Shown here: in pieces, positions 1-10,383 of the stretch
How the letters are laid out: each line of letters begins with the position of its first letter
Numbering within the stretch: the stretch's first letter is position 1
Source: Phytomonas francai
Lineage: Eukaryota; Euglenozoa; Kinetoplastea; Trypanosomatida; Trypanosomatidae
Direction: 5' to 3'
Assembly: GCA_001766655.1 (NCBI GenBank)
Contig: MJCC01000021.1
Location: forward strand, 117,239-170,474
DNA length: 53,236 nt
Notes under the pieces: generated by a model
Told to the model about the DNA's origin: nothing
Seen by the model: only the letters and a program-made list of their open reading frames with translations
Databases searched by the model: none
Program-made: the position numbers and the translations under genes

Positions 1-1154
1 AACGGCCGTTTTTGGGTTCTCTATCTTCAGGGGCCGTGTGTTCATTGCTGTTTTGTGTTTTCACTTTTATTCTTTCTAAAATTATATATTGTTTCTTTTG
101 TGTATATTTTATACTTTTATTCATTTCATTATAAAATAATTTAATTTGTTCCTCTTTTAACCACCTTTTGGTATGCGCTGCTTTAAGCATTTTTCAAATT
201 TCCTATGTTTTATTATTTTATTAACCATTAGTTGTATTTTATTATTTCATTTTTTTCCTTTTTCTGTATTTAAGGGTGGCTTTTCGTATAATTTTTTTTT
301 TCGCGCATTATGAAAATGTTCCATCTTCATATATTAGTCTCTATGAATCTTATAAAATATATTTTATTATTTTTTAAACATTTTTTTCCCTTTTTTTATG
401 TACACCTTGAGTTCCATTTTGTCTTTGCGTTTCGGAACTGGCGGTCAGGCTCTCGAAACCCCCCCNGCCCCTCCCCCGGCGGTCCGTGTGTCTATGCCCG
501 CGGTTTTTTTTAGATATGGTTTAATATCTGTGGGTGATGTATTTATATATAATAAATTAATCGTTCAACTTTTTCCAGAGCCGCATGTTTTATGGCGTCG
601 GGATATTTGTTGTCTTTCTGGGGTGGGGTGGGGTGGGGTGTGCGACTTCTTTCTGTTTGTAGGGTGATGTGGTGATTGCCATGGTTTTCTTTTAAACATA
701 TTCAAGCCTTTTGTGTTAACTGAATTAATGTAGGTTCGTTTTTTTTTATCTGTTTTAAGCATGATTTAAATTTTGCCTGTAATTTTTTTTTTCAATAGCG
801 AAACAGTGCTAGTAGGACTAATATGAATAAAGTATCACGGAAACGTCGCTAACAGGTTAATATGTATCCACAGGGATTGGGAAAACAATTGATGCTTGCA
901 GTAAAACTTTTTCGGTGCTGGTAACAACCGTGATTTTCCATCCAGTCTTTTGTAAAGGCTTCAAGAAATTCATATGAAATATTTTTATGAGTACGTAAAA
1001 TATATTACAAAATTTTCCATCAATTTTTACACTTATAGAGGGTATTTTAAAATATGTATATTTCTAACTTTATCCCTTTCTCAAATATGAAGCTCTTTCT
1101 CAATTTACTTTACTCAAATATGAAATCAAAGGATTTTCTTCTTCTTCCTTCCTT

Positions 1155-1186
<32 letters not shown>

Positions 1187-1222
1187 CTTTTTGTAGCGTT
1201 TCTAAACACATAATAAATTATA
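1..1222. other. AT-rich spacer, no gene seen
   Basis: I see no gene here. The stretch is T-rich on the + strand. It holds a C-run broken by one ambiguous base (N at 466), a (GGGGT)4 tract at 620-640 that could form a G-quadruplex, and a (TA)n microsatellite at 1155-1181. Short open frames are low-complexity and resemble no protein I know. It is probably the 3' UTR of a gene to the left plus the splice region of the RRM gene. Confidence 0.6.
1195..1196 (+). promoter_or_regulatory. Predicted trans-splice acceptor AG for RRM gene
   Basis: This is the first AG after the pyrimidine-rich stretch near 1137-1155 and the (TA)n run. It would leave a 5' leader of about 26 nt before the ATG at 1223. It is inferred from spacing only. 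Confidence 0.4.
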
Positions 1223-2113
1223 ATGATTTATACTAACTGCAACAACGATCGTAAAAATTTGATCAATACAGGCTCCCTATTTTTTGTTGACGGTATTCAG
1301 AGAACCTTATCAGCTGAGGATATAGAAAAGCATTTTTCTAAATTTGGTAATATTGACTATTTTTTACACTGCCGTGATAAGGAAGGTAGATCATTTGGGT
1401 ATGGTTGGTTACATTTTCACGTACCTGTACAAAATTTGGGGGTGGAGCATGTTGTGCAAAATATTACTCTAAGGGTTCAAAAAACTGCGGGTCCCAAAGA
1501 GACAGATATCCTGCTAGATAAAATAAAAAAATATAAGGATATTTCCAACAACATACAACCTATTTCTAGACCAAAGCGGCCATTAACACCTTGCTCTTCA
1601 GGATCACTCTCTAGTAGCAGAGTTTACTGTAGGCGTCGCCGTGAAACCTCATTCAAGAAAAGTATTTCGGAGAGCTCTGATACCCATGAATTTAGAGAAA
1701 ATAATGCTAAAGTAGAATCCCTGACATATCCTGGTATTCAGGTTACATCATCCCCTGCTATATCTGGTACTAGCGTTTACGTGTGCATTCCTATAGCTCT
1801 TTGTCCGAGAGCCTTTATTGCTGACTCACGAGTATTTTGCGCTAGTATGGATGCCAGTTCTCCGGGGTTATTGACTGCTTTAAATTTTCAAACTAAGCCT
1901 TTAGAGGTAAATATCACAGGCTCGTCTGCTTTTCCGAATTACTATTCATACTATGGTAAAGAGACGAATTCAACTTATTACGTAGATGAAACACCCATTG
2001 GTGTAGAACCTCCGATATATGCAGGGGTATACGCGGGCATGCAGTCCAAAAATCCGCCACCACCTGGACCACCGCCAATCAGAGGTGGTATTTCACAATC
2101 GGGTTTTTTGTAA
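1223..2113 (+). CDS. RRM-domain RNA-binding protein
   Basis: A 296-residue protein with one N-terminal RNA recognition motif at about residues 17-90. The RNP2-like strand is LFFVDGI and the RNP1-like strand is RSFGYGWLHF. Between them is the usual helix with an EDIEKHFSKFGNID pattern. The remainder is a Ser/Arg-rich linker, an uncharacterised middle and a Pro-rich end (NPPPPGPPPIRGG). It is probably a kinetoplastid-type regulator of mRNA stability, translation or splicing; which of these cannot be told. The start is supported by a candidate splice acceptor 27 nt upstream and by the RRM beginning soon after it. Codons are strongly AT-ending, as in the next gene and unlike the GC-rich genes downstream. 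No ortholog is named with confidence. Confidence 0.82.
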   Translation: MIYTNCNNDRKNLINTGSLFFVDGIQRTLSAEDIEKHFSKFGNIDYFLHCRDKEGRSFGYGWLHFHVPVQNLGVEHVVQNITLRVQKTAGPKETDILLDKIKKYKDISNNIQPISRPKRPLTPCSSGSLSSSRVYCRRRRETSFKKSISESSDTHEFRENNAKVESLTYPGIQVTSSPAISGTSVYVCIPIALCPRAFIADSRVFCASMDASSPGLLTALNFQTKPLEVNITGSSAFPNYYSYYGKETNSTYYVDETPIGVEPPIYAGVYAGMQSKNPPPPGPPPIRGGISQSGFL

Positions 2114-2493
2114 TTTTTTTTGGCCTTTATAAATATAGCGCCTTATTTTCTGTAATGAGCTTTAAATTAAAGTAATCAATAATAAAAAACGGAATAATCA
2201 AATGAAAACTGATCGACTATTGTCTTCCTTTTCTTTTCTTTTGACTAAGAACCTGAAAGCCTCTTTTTTTCCCCCTTGAGTTCGTGAAAAATTAATAACA
2301 CCTATTTTAGTTAAATAATTATATATAAAAAAATCTAGAATTTTATTTTTGTTGAAATCCAAATATAAAATATTTCAATTCAATTTTTTTGAATAGGGTT
2401 TTTAATAAATAGGAATAATTTATCGAGGGGAAAATTTCTATCACAAGGAAATATATTTCACTTTACAGGTATATACGTATTTTATTTATTATC
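2114..2493. other. Intergenic spacer with candidate splice acceptors
   Basis: An AT-rich 380-base spacer between the RRM gene and PAGM. A T-rich stretch with AG at 2395-2396 and a second candidate AG at 2467-2468 could serve as trans-splice acceptor for PAGM. Nothing else is recognisable. Confidence 0.5.
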
Positions 2494-4284
2494 ATGGAGA
2501 TGCTTTCTAATTCTATTCTAAAGGCAATTGCTTCGCGTATCGACACACACTACCCCCTTACCCACACAAAGGAGTTAGATTATGGAACGTCTGGTATTCG
2601 GACAAAAAGTGCCGTTTTAGCACCCGTTTCTGCACGTCTCATATTTATTGCAGTGCTTCGTGCCTGGTCATGTGGATTAAATTCAACTACCGAGATTGTA
2701 AAGCAACGTGGAAGTGGCATTGGTTTTATTATCACTGCTTCACATAATCCATCAGTGGATAATGGCTTCAAAATTATCGATTCTGACGGTGGGATGCTGG
2801 AGTCCACGTGGGAGACATGGTGCAAAAAAGCGGTTAATGCAAAAACCGGGGATGATTTGATAAATGTAATTAAAAAATGTGTGAGTGAGGAGAATATTGT
2901 TTTTCCTTCCAACATTCCGAGCTCTTACGGATACATCCTGTTTGGTCGAGATACACGGGGATCAGGATTATGTATTCTTGATGCAGCAAAAGATATGCTT
3001 GATAACTTTTTAAAGGTTTCCTATACAGATCACGGCATTGTAACAACACCAGAGTTACATTATACTGTTTTGAAGCTCAATATTGAGCTTCGGAAGAAAA
3101 TATTGGAAAAGATTGATCTTATTTCATACCACCGGAGTATTGTAAATGCCTTTGATCGCCTCATGAGTCTGAACTTAAATGGTGAGCCTATAAATCGACG
3201 CAGCCTCGTTATTGATACTTCCAATGGAGTGGGCTACCATGGCATGAAGCGCATTATTTCTTTTTCTGAGAGTCTTGGAGAACACGACGTTCTAAAAAAA
3301 TATTTCAATGTTGTTTTGCTGAACACAAACGTCGAGCATTTTGAAAAATTAAACTATCGTTGTGGTGCCGAATATGTCCACAAAAAAAATCAACCATCTG
3401 ACGAGATGAATCAATGGGCTCTTGTGAACCACAAAGAAAATAATTGTGCTCATTATTACGCTTTGGACGGGGATGCGGATCGCTTAATTGCACTCAACTA
3501 CAATTCTGAATCAAACGAGAGAGATAAGCGGTGGCACATTATTGATGGAGATTACATCTCTGTTCTCTATGCTTTGCTTTTGCACAAATGGCTGGGCAGT
3601 GACGTTATCGAGTTGTTAGATGTTGGCATTGTTCTAACAGGATACTCCAACGGTGCAGCAACTAGGTTCATTGAAGAAAAACTCAAGATAAAGACCTACG
3701 TAACGGCCACGGGTGTAAAGAATTTACATCCTGTAGCACATAAGCTTGATATTGGGATATATTTTGAAACAAATGGACACGGTAGTGTGTTATTCTCTGA
3801 GGGCCTTAAGAAGAAGTTGGCGGGAAAAATATCAACTGAAAAGAGTGAATTCATTCATCTTATACTTGATACTGTTCCATTGCTGCTTTCTCAAGTGTGT
3901 GGAGATTCGATTGCAGATATGCTGATGTGCGAAGTTGCTTTGAATGCGCTGCAGTTATCTCCCCTTGAGTGGATTCAACTGTACGATGCTAGGCCGTTCA
4001 TTCAATCTACAATCTCTATACAGGATCCCTCTGTTATCACTACGACGGAGAAGCAAACTCGCACAGTCACCCCCAAAGGTCTTCAAGAGGAAATTGACGA
4101 CATCATTATTTCTATAGAAAAGGAATTTCCTAGCAAGGATGGTGAGCAAGGTGTGACACGTGCTTTTGTGCGTCCTAGCGGAACGGAGCCGATTGTTCGG
4201 ATTTATGCGGAGGCAAACAGCAAAAACGCCTGTGAAGCATTAGAGGAAAGGGTAAGGGCAGCTGTTATTAAATTCTGCTCCTGA
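2494..4284 (+). CDS. PAGM: Phosphoacetylglucosamine mutase
   Basis: A 596-residue alpha-D-phosphohexomutase of the PAGM/AGM1 type. The family interconverts GlcNAc-6-phosphate and GlcNAc-1-phosphate on the way to UDP-GlcNAc, needed for GPI anchors and N-glycans. In African trypanosomes the enzyme is also reported to substitute for the missing phosphoglucomutase. All four family signatures are present: the phosphoserine loop TASHNPS with catalytic Ser83, the metal loop D325-G-D-A-D-R, the sugar loop FETNGHG at 424-430, and the phosphate-binding RPSGTEP beginning at Arg560. The length is slightly above the usual 540-560. The protein ends in FCS, which is not an SKL-type glycosomal signal. Codon use is AT-rich, sharply different from PEX4 1.9 kb downstream. 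The family call is secure; PAGM rather than another phosphohexomutase rests on the SHNPS loop and size. Confidence 0.94.
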   Translation: MEMLSNSILKAIASRIDTHYPLTHTKELDYGTSGIRTKSAVLAPVSARLIFIAVLRAWSCGLNSTTEIVKQRGSGIGFIITASHNPSVDNGFKIIDSDGGMLESTWETWCKKAVNAKTGDDLINVIKKCVSEENIVFPSNIPSSYGYILFGRDTRGSGLCILDAAKDMLDNFLKVSYTDHGIVTTPELHYTVLKLNIELRKKILEKIDLISYHRSIVNAFDRLMSLNLNGEPINRRSLVIDTSNGVGYHGMKRIISFSESLGEHDVLKKYFNVVLLNTNVEHFEKLNYRCGAEYVHKKNQPSDEMNQWALVNHKENNCAHYYALDGDADRLIALNYNSESNERDKRWHIIDGDYISVLYALLLHKWLGSDVIELLDVGIVLTGYSNGAATRFIEEKLKIKTYVTATGVKNLHPVAHKLDIGIYFETNGHGSVLFSEGLKKKLAGKISTEKSEFIHLILDTVPLLLSQVCGDSIADMLMCEVALNALQLSPLEWIQLYDARPFIQSTISIQDPSVITTTEKQTRTVTPKGLQEEIDDIIISIEKEFPSKDGEQGVTRAFVRPSGTEPIVRIYAEANSKNACEALEERVRAAVIKFCS

Positions 4285-6178
4285 ATGTATCGTTATACAT
4301 AAATTGATTAGGTAATAAAAAAAGGTTTCTATATCTGTGCAATTTTTTTTTTCAAAACAAAATGATCCTACTTTCGAATTATATCTATTTTATAGCTTGG
4401 TTCGAGAAAAACACCCAAAAAGAAATAGCTAAGAATTTTTCACTGCTTATATTGTCTATATTTCTGATTCTTTGATGCTACTGTGATTGTCCATAAAGCT
4501 AAATCCTTTTTCGTTTAAATCAAATTAGCATATTTTTTAACAGTCTTTTTATCAAGATCTTATTATTAAAATCACCGATCACGACTTTGTGTACAAATTG
4601 AAGGACTTACAGAAGTTTAAAAAAAATGTTTGAAATCAATCCAAGTATCAATTGATGTACTTAGGCTTCATGTCGTAGTGCATCAGCACTAGCTTTCATC
4701 AAGAAACTAGCTCACTGTGCTGGGCAACATTCCTTGATTCATAGTTTCGAGAACTAATATGGTGACGGTTCCATAGATCCTTCCAAAACTAAGGCAACAT
4801 CCTCTTGGGCGAACGTTTTTTTTGTTGTATAGTTTTTCCTTTTGTTAGGAGGACTTTTTTTTATACCAATATCTAATATGTGCAGTCCTACCATTTTCCT
4901 CGTTCCAAATCACACCCCCAAAAGATGCCAGCAGCTATAATGTTTCCACATGCATGTTCATCACATGAAGTTTTACATGACATTTGTATTTCCTTTTCTT
5001 TGACGCATCTATCAGAGCTTTCTGCCGACACAGTGGTGTGATTTTCATGACTGTACAACATGCACTTGGGATGCTGATACTTTATTCGAAAAGAGTAATA
5101 GTTCCTCTGAACCAACCAGACAATGTGCTCTTCTGTGAAGTTACAAAGGCTGCAGTGTACTCCACGCTCTGTTTTCCTGCATAACAACAGTCATTATGTG
5201 TTCTAAAAATAATCAGGTTCCATGATTTAATTCTATTACACCGATGGGTGATGCAAGAAACTATGCCTGTCGTCCTTTTCACTCTTTCCAAAGTCCGAGC
5301 TGCTGCTGTATTTGGAAGAGCGCATCGTTAGGAAAAGGGTTTGTCTTTTTTTAAAATATCATTCCTGTTGGGTGGATTTAACGGAAATCATATAACTTTT
5401 TATGCATGTATCTGTACCACATAAAATGGAAACAGGAGGGAGAGGCATGCAAGAAGCAATTTTTGGACATGCAAAAGGAAAAAAGATCGTATTGTTAGAT
5501 GCAACTGATAGGCTAATCTAATCCTATTTTTAACCTATACACACTTTATCGTTACAATTATTTTTCTACAAAGAGTTTAAACTGAGAGATTATTATTTAA
5601 TTTTACAAAATTTCTTTATTGCTATGAACTTACGGTGAAGGGTTTTTAGATTTATTGCTAAATAGCTACTATTTTGATTCTTTTTTTTTCTGTTTTCCAT
5701 CCTTGACTCTTTTTCTCGGGCAAGTTTATTGAGGGTGCCATTTACGTCGGTATGGACGAACCTGATCTGGCTAGTCAGAAGCACAGAGATATTTAGAACC
5801 GTCTCGTCAGCATCCCCAATCCTTTTCTTAATATCTATTTATTTTCATCTATAAGACTCACATGCTGTCTCTCTGTCTAAGCGGATACACCTTTTTCCCC
5901 CCATTCATTTTTCTTGAGGTTTCAAAAGGCTATTTTCATTGCAGTGTTTAACCATATCTATTGTTATAACCCAACGGGGTACTTTTTGTTCTTTGCTCTT
6001 GTCCTTTGCGTTTTTTTCGCAAACCTCTAGTGCTTCTCTTCCAGCATTGCTAGACCCTTCACCGCTTTAGAACGAGTCGCTGTTGTTTTAACGCGACTGC
6101 ATCGAGAGCGAGAGCGGATTCTGTCCCAAAGCTAGGGCGCGTTCTCCGGCTGCGACGCGCGTCCCTGGCGCCCTTGCC
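4285..6178. other. Long spacer between PAGM and PEX4
   Basis: About 1.9 kb with no gene I can defend. 4285-4880 is AT-rich. 4880-5330 is less AT-rich and holds overlapping short open frames on both strands, including a Cys-rich 99-codon frame on the minus strand (4888-5187). 5330-5980 is AT-rich again. The last 200 bases become pyrimidine-rich and lead to candidate splice acceptors before PEX4. Confidence 0.5.
6029..6044 (+). promoter_or_regulatory. Predicted trans-splice acceptors for PEX4
   Basis: A long T/C-rich tract (about 5982-6018) is followed by AG at 6029-6030, then by a second short pyrimidine tract with AG at 6043-6044. Either gives a leader of about 135-150 nt before the ATG at 6179. 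Confidence 0.5.
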
Positions 6179-6688
6179 ATGCCCCGACCCATTGTGCGCT
6201 TGGCGAAGGAGCTGAAGGAGGCGCAGACGAACCCGGACCCGGACATCCACCTCGCGCTCTACGACCCCCAGCCCTCCGCCGCCGCGGGCGCGCACGAGGG
6301 CCTCTTTGCCTGGGAGGCCGTCCTGCAGGGGCCGCTCGGGACGCCGTTCGCCGGGGGCGCCTACCGCCTTCTCCTGCGCGTGCCGCGGGCCTACCCGATG
6401 GTGCCGCCCACCGCGCACTTCCGCACGCCCGTCTTCCACCCAAACGTGTCCTTCGCGGACGGCGCCGTCTGCCTCGACATCCTCAAGACGCGCTGGTCGC
6501 CGGCCTGGACGCTGAACGCGGTCTGCCGCGCGATCGTGAACCTGCTCGCGGAGCCCGACGCGGACAGCCCGTTCAACTGCGACGCCGGCAACCTCCTCCG
6601 CGCCGGCGACGTGGAGGGCTACGCGAGCCTCGTGCGCCTGTACGCGATTACGGAGGCTGGCGCGCCGCCCTTCGACGACGACCCTTAG
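6179..6688 (+). CDS. PEX4: PEX4-like ubiquitin-conjugating enzyme E2
   Basis: A 169-residue single-domain E2 (UBC fold). The HPN triad is at 87-89 and the catalytic cysteine is Cys98 in GAVCLDIL, followed by WSPAWTL. The later NCDAGNLLRAGD stretch is characteristic of PEX4-type E2s rather than generic UBC4/5 enzymes. PEX4 monoubiquitinates the import receptor PEX5 at the peroxisome (glycosome in kinetoplastids) membrane so that it can be recycled; it is normally held there by PEX22. No membrane segment is present, as expected. The gene is extremely GC-rich with almost all third positions G or C, in contrast to the AT-rich flanks. Two G-runs (6722-6729, 6757-6765) lie just after the stop. Another E2 class is possible but less likely. 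Confidence 0.9.
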   Translation: MPRPIVRLAKELKEAQTNPDPDIHLALYDPQPSAAAGAHEGLFAWEAVLQGPLGTPFAGGAYRLLLRVPRAYPMVPPTAHFRTPVFHPNVSFADGAVCLDILKTRWSPAWTLNAVCRAIVNLLAEPDADSPFNCDAGNLLRAGDVEGYASLVRLYAITEAGAPPFDDDP

Positions 6689-7451
6689 CGGGACCGGGGC
6701 GTTGTAAAGGAAGGAAAAAGAGGGGGGGGTACAAGGAAGCCGCAATAGCCAAAAGAGGGGGGGGGTCTCCACAAAACGAAAGAGAAGGCAGGTGAATCCT
6801 TCGAATTACCATCACCAGCCACCGCAAGGGTTGAGAATGTTCTTTTCTTCGGAAAGTGATAATTTTCATTTTTCTAAAAAAGTACAGTCAAAAAAAAATA
6901 ATGCACATAAAACCAATCCACAATATTAATAAAAAAGACTGAATCTGTTCATTTTTCCCCCATTAATCGGTATTCTAATGCAAAACTATGCATACTACTT
7001 CATCTCTATTTTTGTGGGAAAGTTTTCATTTTGAGCATGTGCATACCAAGGCCGAATCTAGCGCTCTTTTTACGGATGCTTATTCATATTGTCGTGTGTA
7101 CAACCTCGTGTGTGATGATATAGGGTTCATTACGATATAAAATCCCCCACCTTTCCCCCACCCACATGTTTCTGATTGTTCAATGTCTCTTATACCGCAC
7201 TCTTCACCCTTGGTTTAGCTAAACTTGAATCGTCTTTCCGAACGCACAATAGTCTTTGCACCTCAGCACACATCTAATAATATAATAGCGTAGTGTCTGA
7301 ACAAGGCCCCTATTTTTGCTAGTTACACTTTTCCTTATTCGCACCTTCTTCAAGCTCGTAAAACCCTCAGCAACCCTCATTGCTACGTGTCCGAGGGAGC
7401 AGTAAAAGGATAAGAAAACCCGAGTACCGCCATCATACTTCAAAGTAAACC
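6689..7451. other. Spacer PEX4-RAB1 with G-runs and splice region
   Basis: The PEX4 3' side holds runs of 8 and 9 G (6722-6729, 6757-6765), then AT-rich sequence. A C/T-rich stretch at about 7143-7210 is followed by AG at 7217-7218, a candidate splice acceptor for the RAB1 gene. No RNA gene is seen. Confidence 0.5.
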
Positions 7452-8066
7452 ATGTCCTCAGAATACGACTATACCTTCAAGGTGATGCTTATCGGGGATA
7501 GTGGAGTAGGGAAGTCCAGTCTACTGTCCCGTTTCGTCTATAACAGCTATACCGAGACCTACATTCCCACTATCGGCATTGAATTCAAAACCCTGGACTT
7601 GATTCTCGACGAGAAGAAGGTGAAGCTGCAGATTCGGGATATCACTGGGCAGGAGCGTTTCCAAGCGACATTTAACATCTACTACCGCGGTGCACATGGC
7701 ATCATTATCGTGTACGACACCACGAATATGGAGAGCTTCAACAACGTCCGGACGTGGCTGAGTGGGATTGATCAGTACGCGAGTGAGAACGTGAACAAGC
7801 TGCTGGTAGGGAATAAGTGTGATTTGGTGGCGAAGCGGGTGGTGGACACACAGATGGCGGAGGAGTTCGCCAAGAGCGTTGGCATCCCGTTTCTGGAGAC
7901 GAGTGCGAAGAACTCGAAGAATGTAGAGGAGGCTTTTGTGAGGATGGCGACGGATATCAAAAACCGATTACCGACAAGTGAAGCATCTTATGCGGATTCT
8001 AGGCAGCAGAACCGCCCCGATATGCGCAAAGTCACTCGGAAGGGTAAATGCTCGTGTTGTTGCTAA
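7452..8066 (+). CDS. RAB1: Rab1-family small GTPase with divergent switch II
   Basis: A 204-residue Rab GTPase, closest by eye to trypanosome RAB1, which controls ER-to-Golgi traffic. The P-loop GDSGVGKS is at 15-22, Thr40 is in switch I, and the NKCD and ETSAK nucleotide motifs are intact. The Rab1-like block [20 protein letters not shown] and the following [17 protein letters not shown] stretch are strongly conserved. The C-terminus is KCSCCC, suitable for geranylgeranylation. Switch II is unusual: the near-invariant WDTAGQERF reads R62-D-I-T-G-Q-E-R-F, losing the Trp of the Rab hydrophobic triad, and the segment after it (QATFNI) also differs from the usual RTITSS. Switch I is IPTIGIEF rather than ISTIGVDF. 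It may be a divergent paralogue rather than the housekeeping RAB1. Codon use is intermediate in GC. Confidence 0.92.
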   Translation: MSSEYDYTFKVMLIGDSGVGKSSLLSRFVYNSYTETYIPTIGIEFKTLDLILDEKKVKLQIRDITGQERFQATFNIYYRGAHGIIIVYDTTNMESFNNVRTWLSGIDQYASENVNKLLVGNKCDLVAKRVVDTQMAEEFAKSVGIPFLETSAKNSKNVEEAFVRMATDIKNRLPTSEASYADSRQQNRPDMRKVTRKGKCSCCC

Positions 8067-10341
8067 CTTACAATCCTCGGCACGGATATTGAAAGGTTTA
8101 AAACTGTGATGAGAGAGGGTCATCGAGGGAAATACTTTTTTCTTTTTCTTTTAAGTGCATTGCCGACGGATAATGCTTTCTTTTACTCGCTAAAAGGATG
8201 TATTTAAGAATGTGAATATTGGATTCTCTTAAAAGGGAGTATTACATTTTAGTTTTACTGATTTCTTGTTGTTGCATTTTACCGGAATATTAATTATGCT
8301 GTTAGTTAAAAAATGGTTTTATTGCCTTGAGGACACTTTCGTACTTGAGGAAATGTAATTCAATTTGACCCACTTTTTATTTATTAATTTATTTCATTTG
8401 GAATAAATCAGGCGTTTTTGTGACGCTTTCCTTCTCTACCTCCTTCGGTGGTCATCCTGAGGACTCTAAAGTAAGAGAAGGATTGTCACATTTCGGTAGA
8501 GGGAGTTTGTTGATAAATTGCTTCTGCAATATTAGTTCTTAGGAAAGACATTATTTTTTTTTGTGTCAATGACAAACTATTCTGGTTTTAGAGCTGGTTG
8601 TTGGATAACTTTGAGTGGTGACATTTTCTGTGATTTTTATATACATTTTATGTATCGTCCTACACTGCAATTAGAGAAAGGGATGTGTTGCGTGCACAAT
8701 TATGTATAGGACTTATACTTAAGACACACGAAAATAGCACACAAATGTGTTGCTGTAGCTAAGTTTGGTATTACACGAAGATAATGAAAAAGTCCCTTAG
8801 ATGCAAACATAAATACGCATATACTTTTTCTGATGAAAGCATGACGAGATAAGGGGGGGGGGGAATTGATATGAAACAACTAAAGCGATTTTGAACTATG
8901 CTATTATTATAAGCATAGGGTTTATATACGAACGTGAGGATGATAACTAAAATGCGTTATGAAAATGGGCCAATAATGATAAATGGGGAGTTAGTTAAAG
9001 AGGAGAAAATAAGGTTTAGTACTTCACTTGATCCTCCTGTCCTGTGTTATCTTTCCTTCCTATTGTATGCTGGGATTTCATTATTTTGGAAATGTTTTAT
9101 TATTATTATTATTATTTATTACCCCATTCTATTTTTATATGGGGCAATGCAATGCACATTAAATTACTGGGAAAAAAAGCTTTATGGTGTGAAGAATAAT
9201 TATTGCCTAGTAAAAAAAGGGCGTTAAATCTTTCCCACTTTTCATTGGTATGATCCGGAGTGAGTAATCATATTCCACATGTTCATTTTTTAAAAGTTTC
9301 TTTTCCCCCTGTCTATTTTTTTCTCATATTTTCCATTATACAAATTATTCCATAACACATACATCATATTATTACAGAGGTGTATTGATTCATTTCAGTT
9401 TGGAAAGGATCGCACACTTTTTTTTTGTTTACACATTCATTTGTTTGCATAGAGGCCAAACAAAAACAACACTCATAAGCACCGTAAAACTTAGCGGATA
9501 GGTAGATATACGTTTTCATATATTTATATCACATCGTAGTTTGTCAGTTTTTTTAATCTTTCTTCGAATTTGTTAATTCAGGCCGACTAATATATACTTA
9601 TAAAAATACGGAATAAAAAAGAATTAGTTGTTATTAGGGAAAATTTTATTAAGGATTGAAAACAATAAATAAAATTCTTTTTTTTTTCACTATCCCTTTT
9701 AGTAGAAAATTAGGATTATAAATAAAACAAAATAAACAGTGAAAGGAATAAGACCCCAAGACATTATATAAGTCTAACACGGACGCCACATATACGTGTG
9801 CATCCAGCATATTCTTAATTTATAGAGCGAAGCCGTGGCAAATCCAAAGCTCGTTTTTTTTTGTAAAAGTTTTTATTTATTTGCTGCGCTATATTAGTGA
9901 TCTCATTTCTCAATTTTCTTCTTCTTGCATCCTACTTTTATTTTTATTAGTTCGTATTTATTCCATTTTTACCCCTTTGTTGTATTATTCATTAACTTTT
10001 GATCGGGGGAAAAAATCAAATTGACAGTAAAAGAAGGTATCAATTTAAACAGATATTAAGGAGAGAAAAGGCCCCTGTAATCAAACATTAAGAAGTAACT
10101 AGTAGTATAACCTTAAACTGAAAACAAAGGAAGGTACTTGTGTTATTTTTTTTGCCAATTGGAAAGATATCTTTCATCCACCATTGCTTCTCCTATAACT
10201 ACAGCATTCCAAGCCTTTTCTATTTTTGTTTATTTATTTCTGAATACACACCAACGATTGGTCTTCTTTATTGAAAGAACCGTAACTCAAAATTATTTTT
10301 CCGCAATAAAATAAGTAGTAAACAATTATATATATTCGTGT

Positions 10342-10344
<3 letters not shown>

Positions 10345-10378
<34 letters not shown>
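10345..10378. repeat. (TA)n microsatellite
   Basis: An uninterrupted TA dinucleotide run in the spacer. Similar runs occur at 1155-1181, 12097-12116, 27742-27770 and 30681-30700, always outside genes. Confidence 0.9.

Positions 10379-10383
<5 letters not shown>

Noticed and set aside
8934..9227. 97-codon frame with a hydrophobic segment
   Set aside because: The apparent membrane segment is produced by an ATT repeat. It has the composition of the spacer, and no clear splice acceptor sits just upstream.
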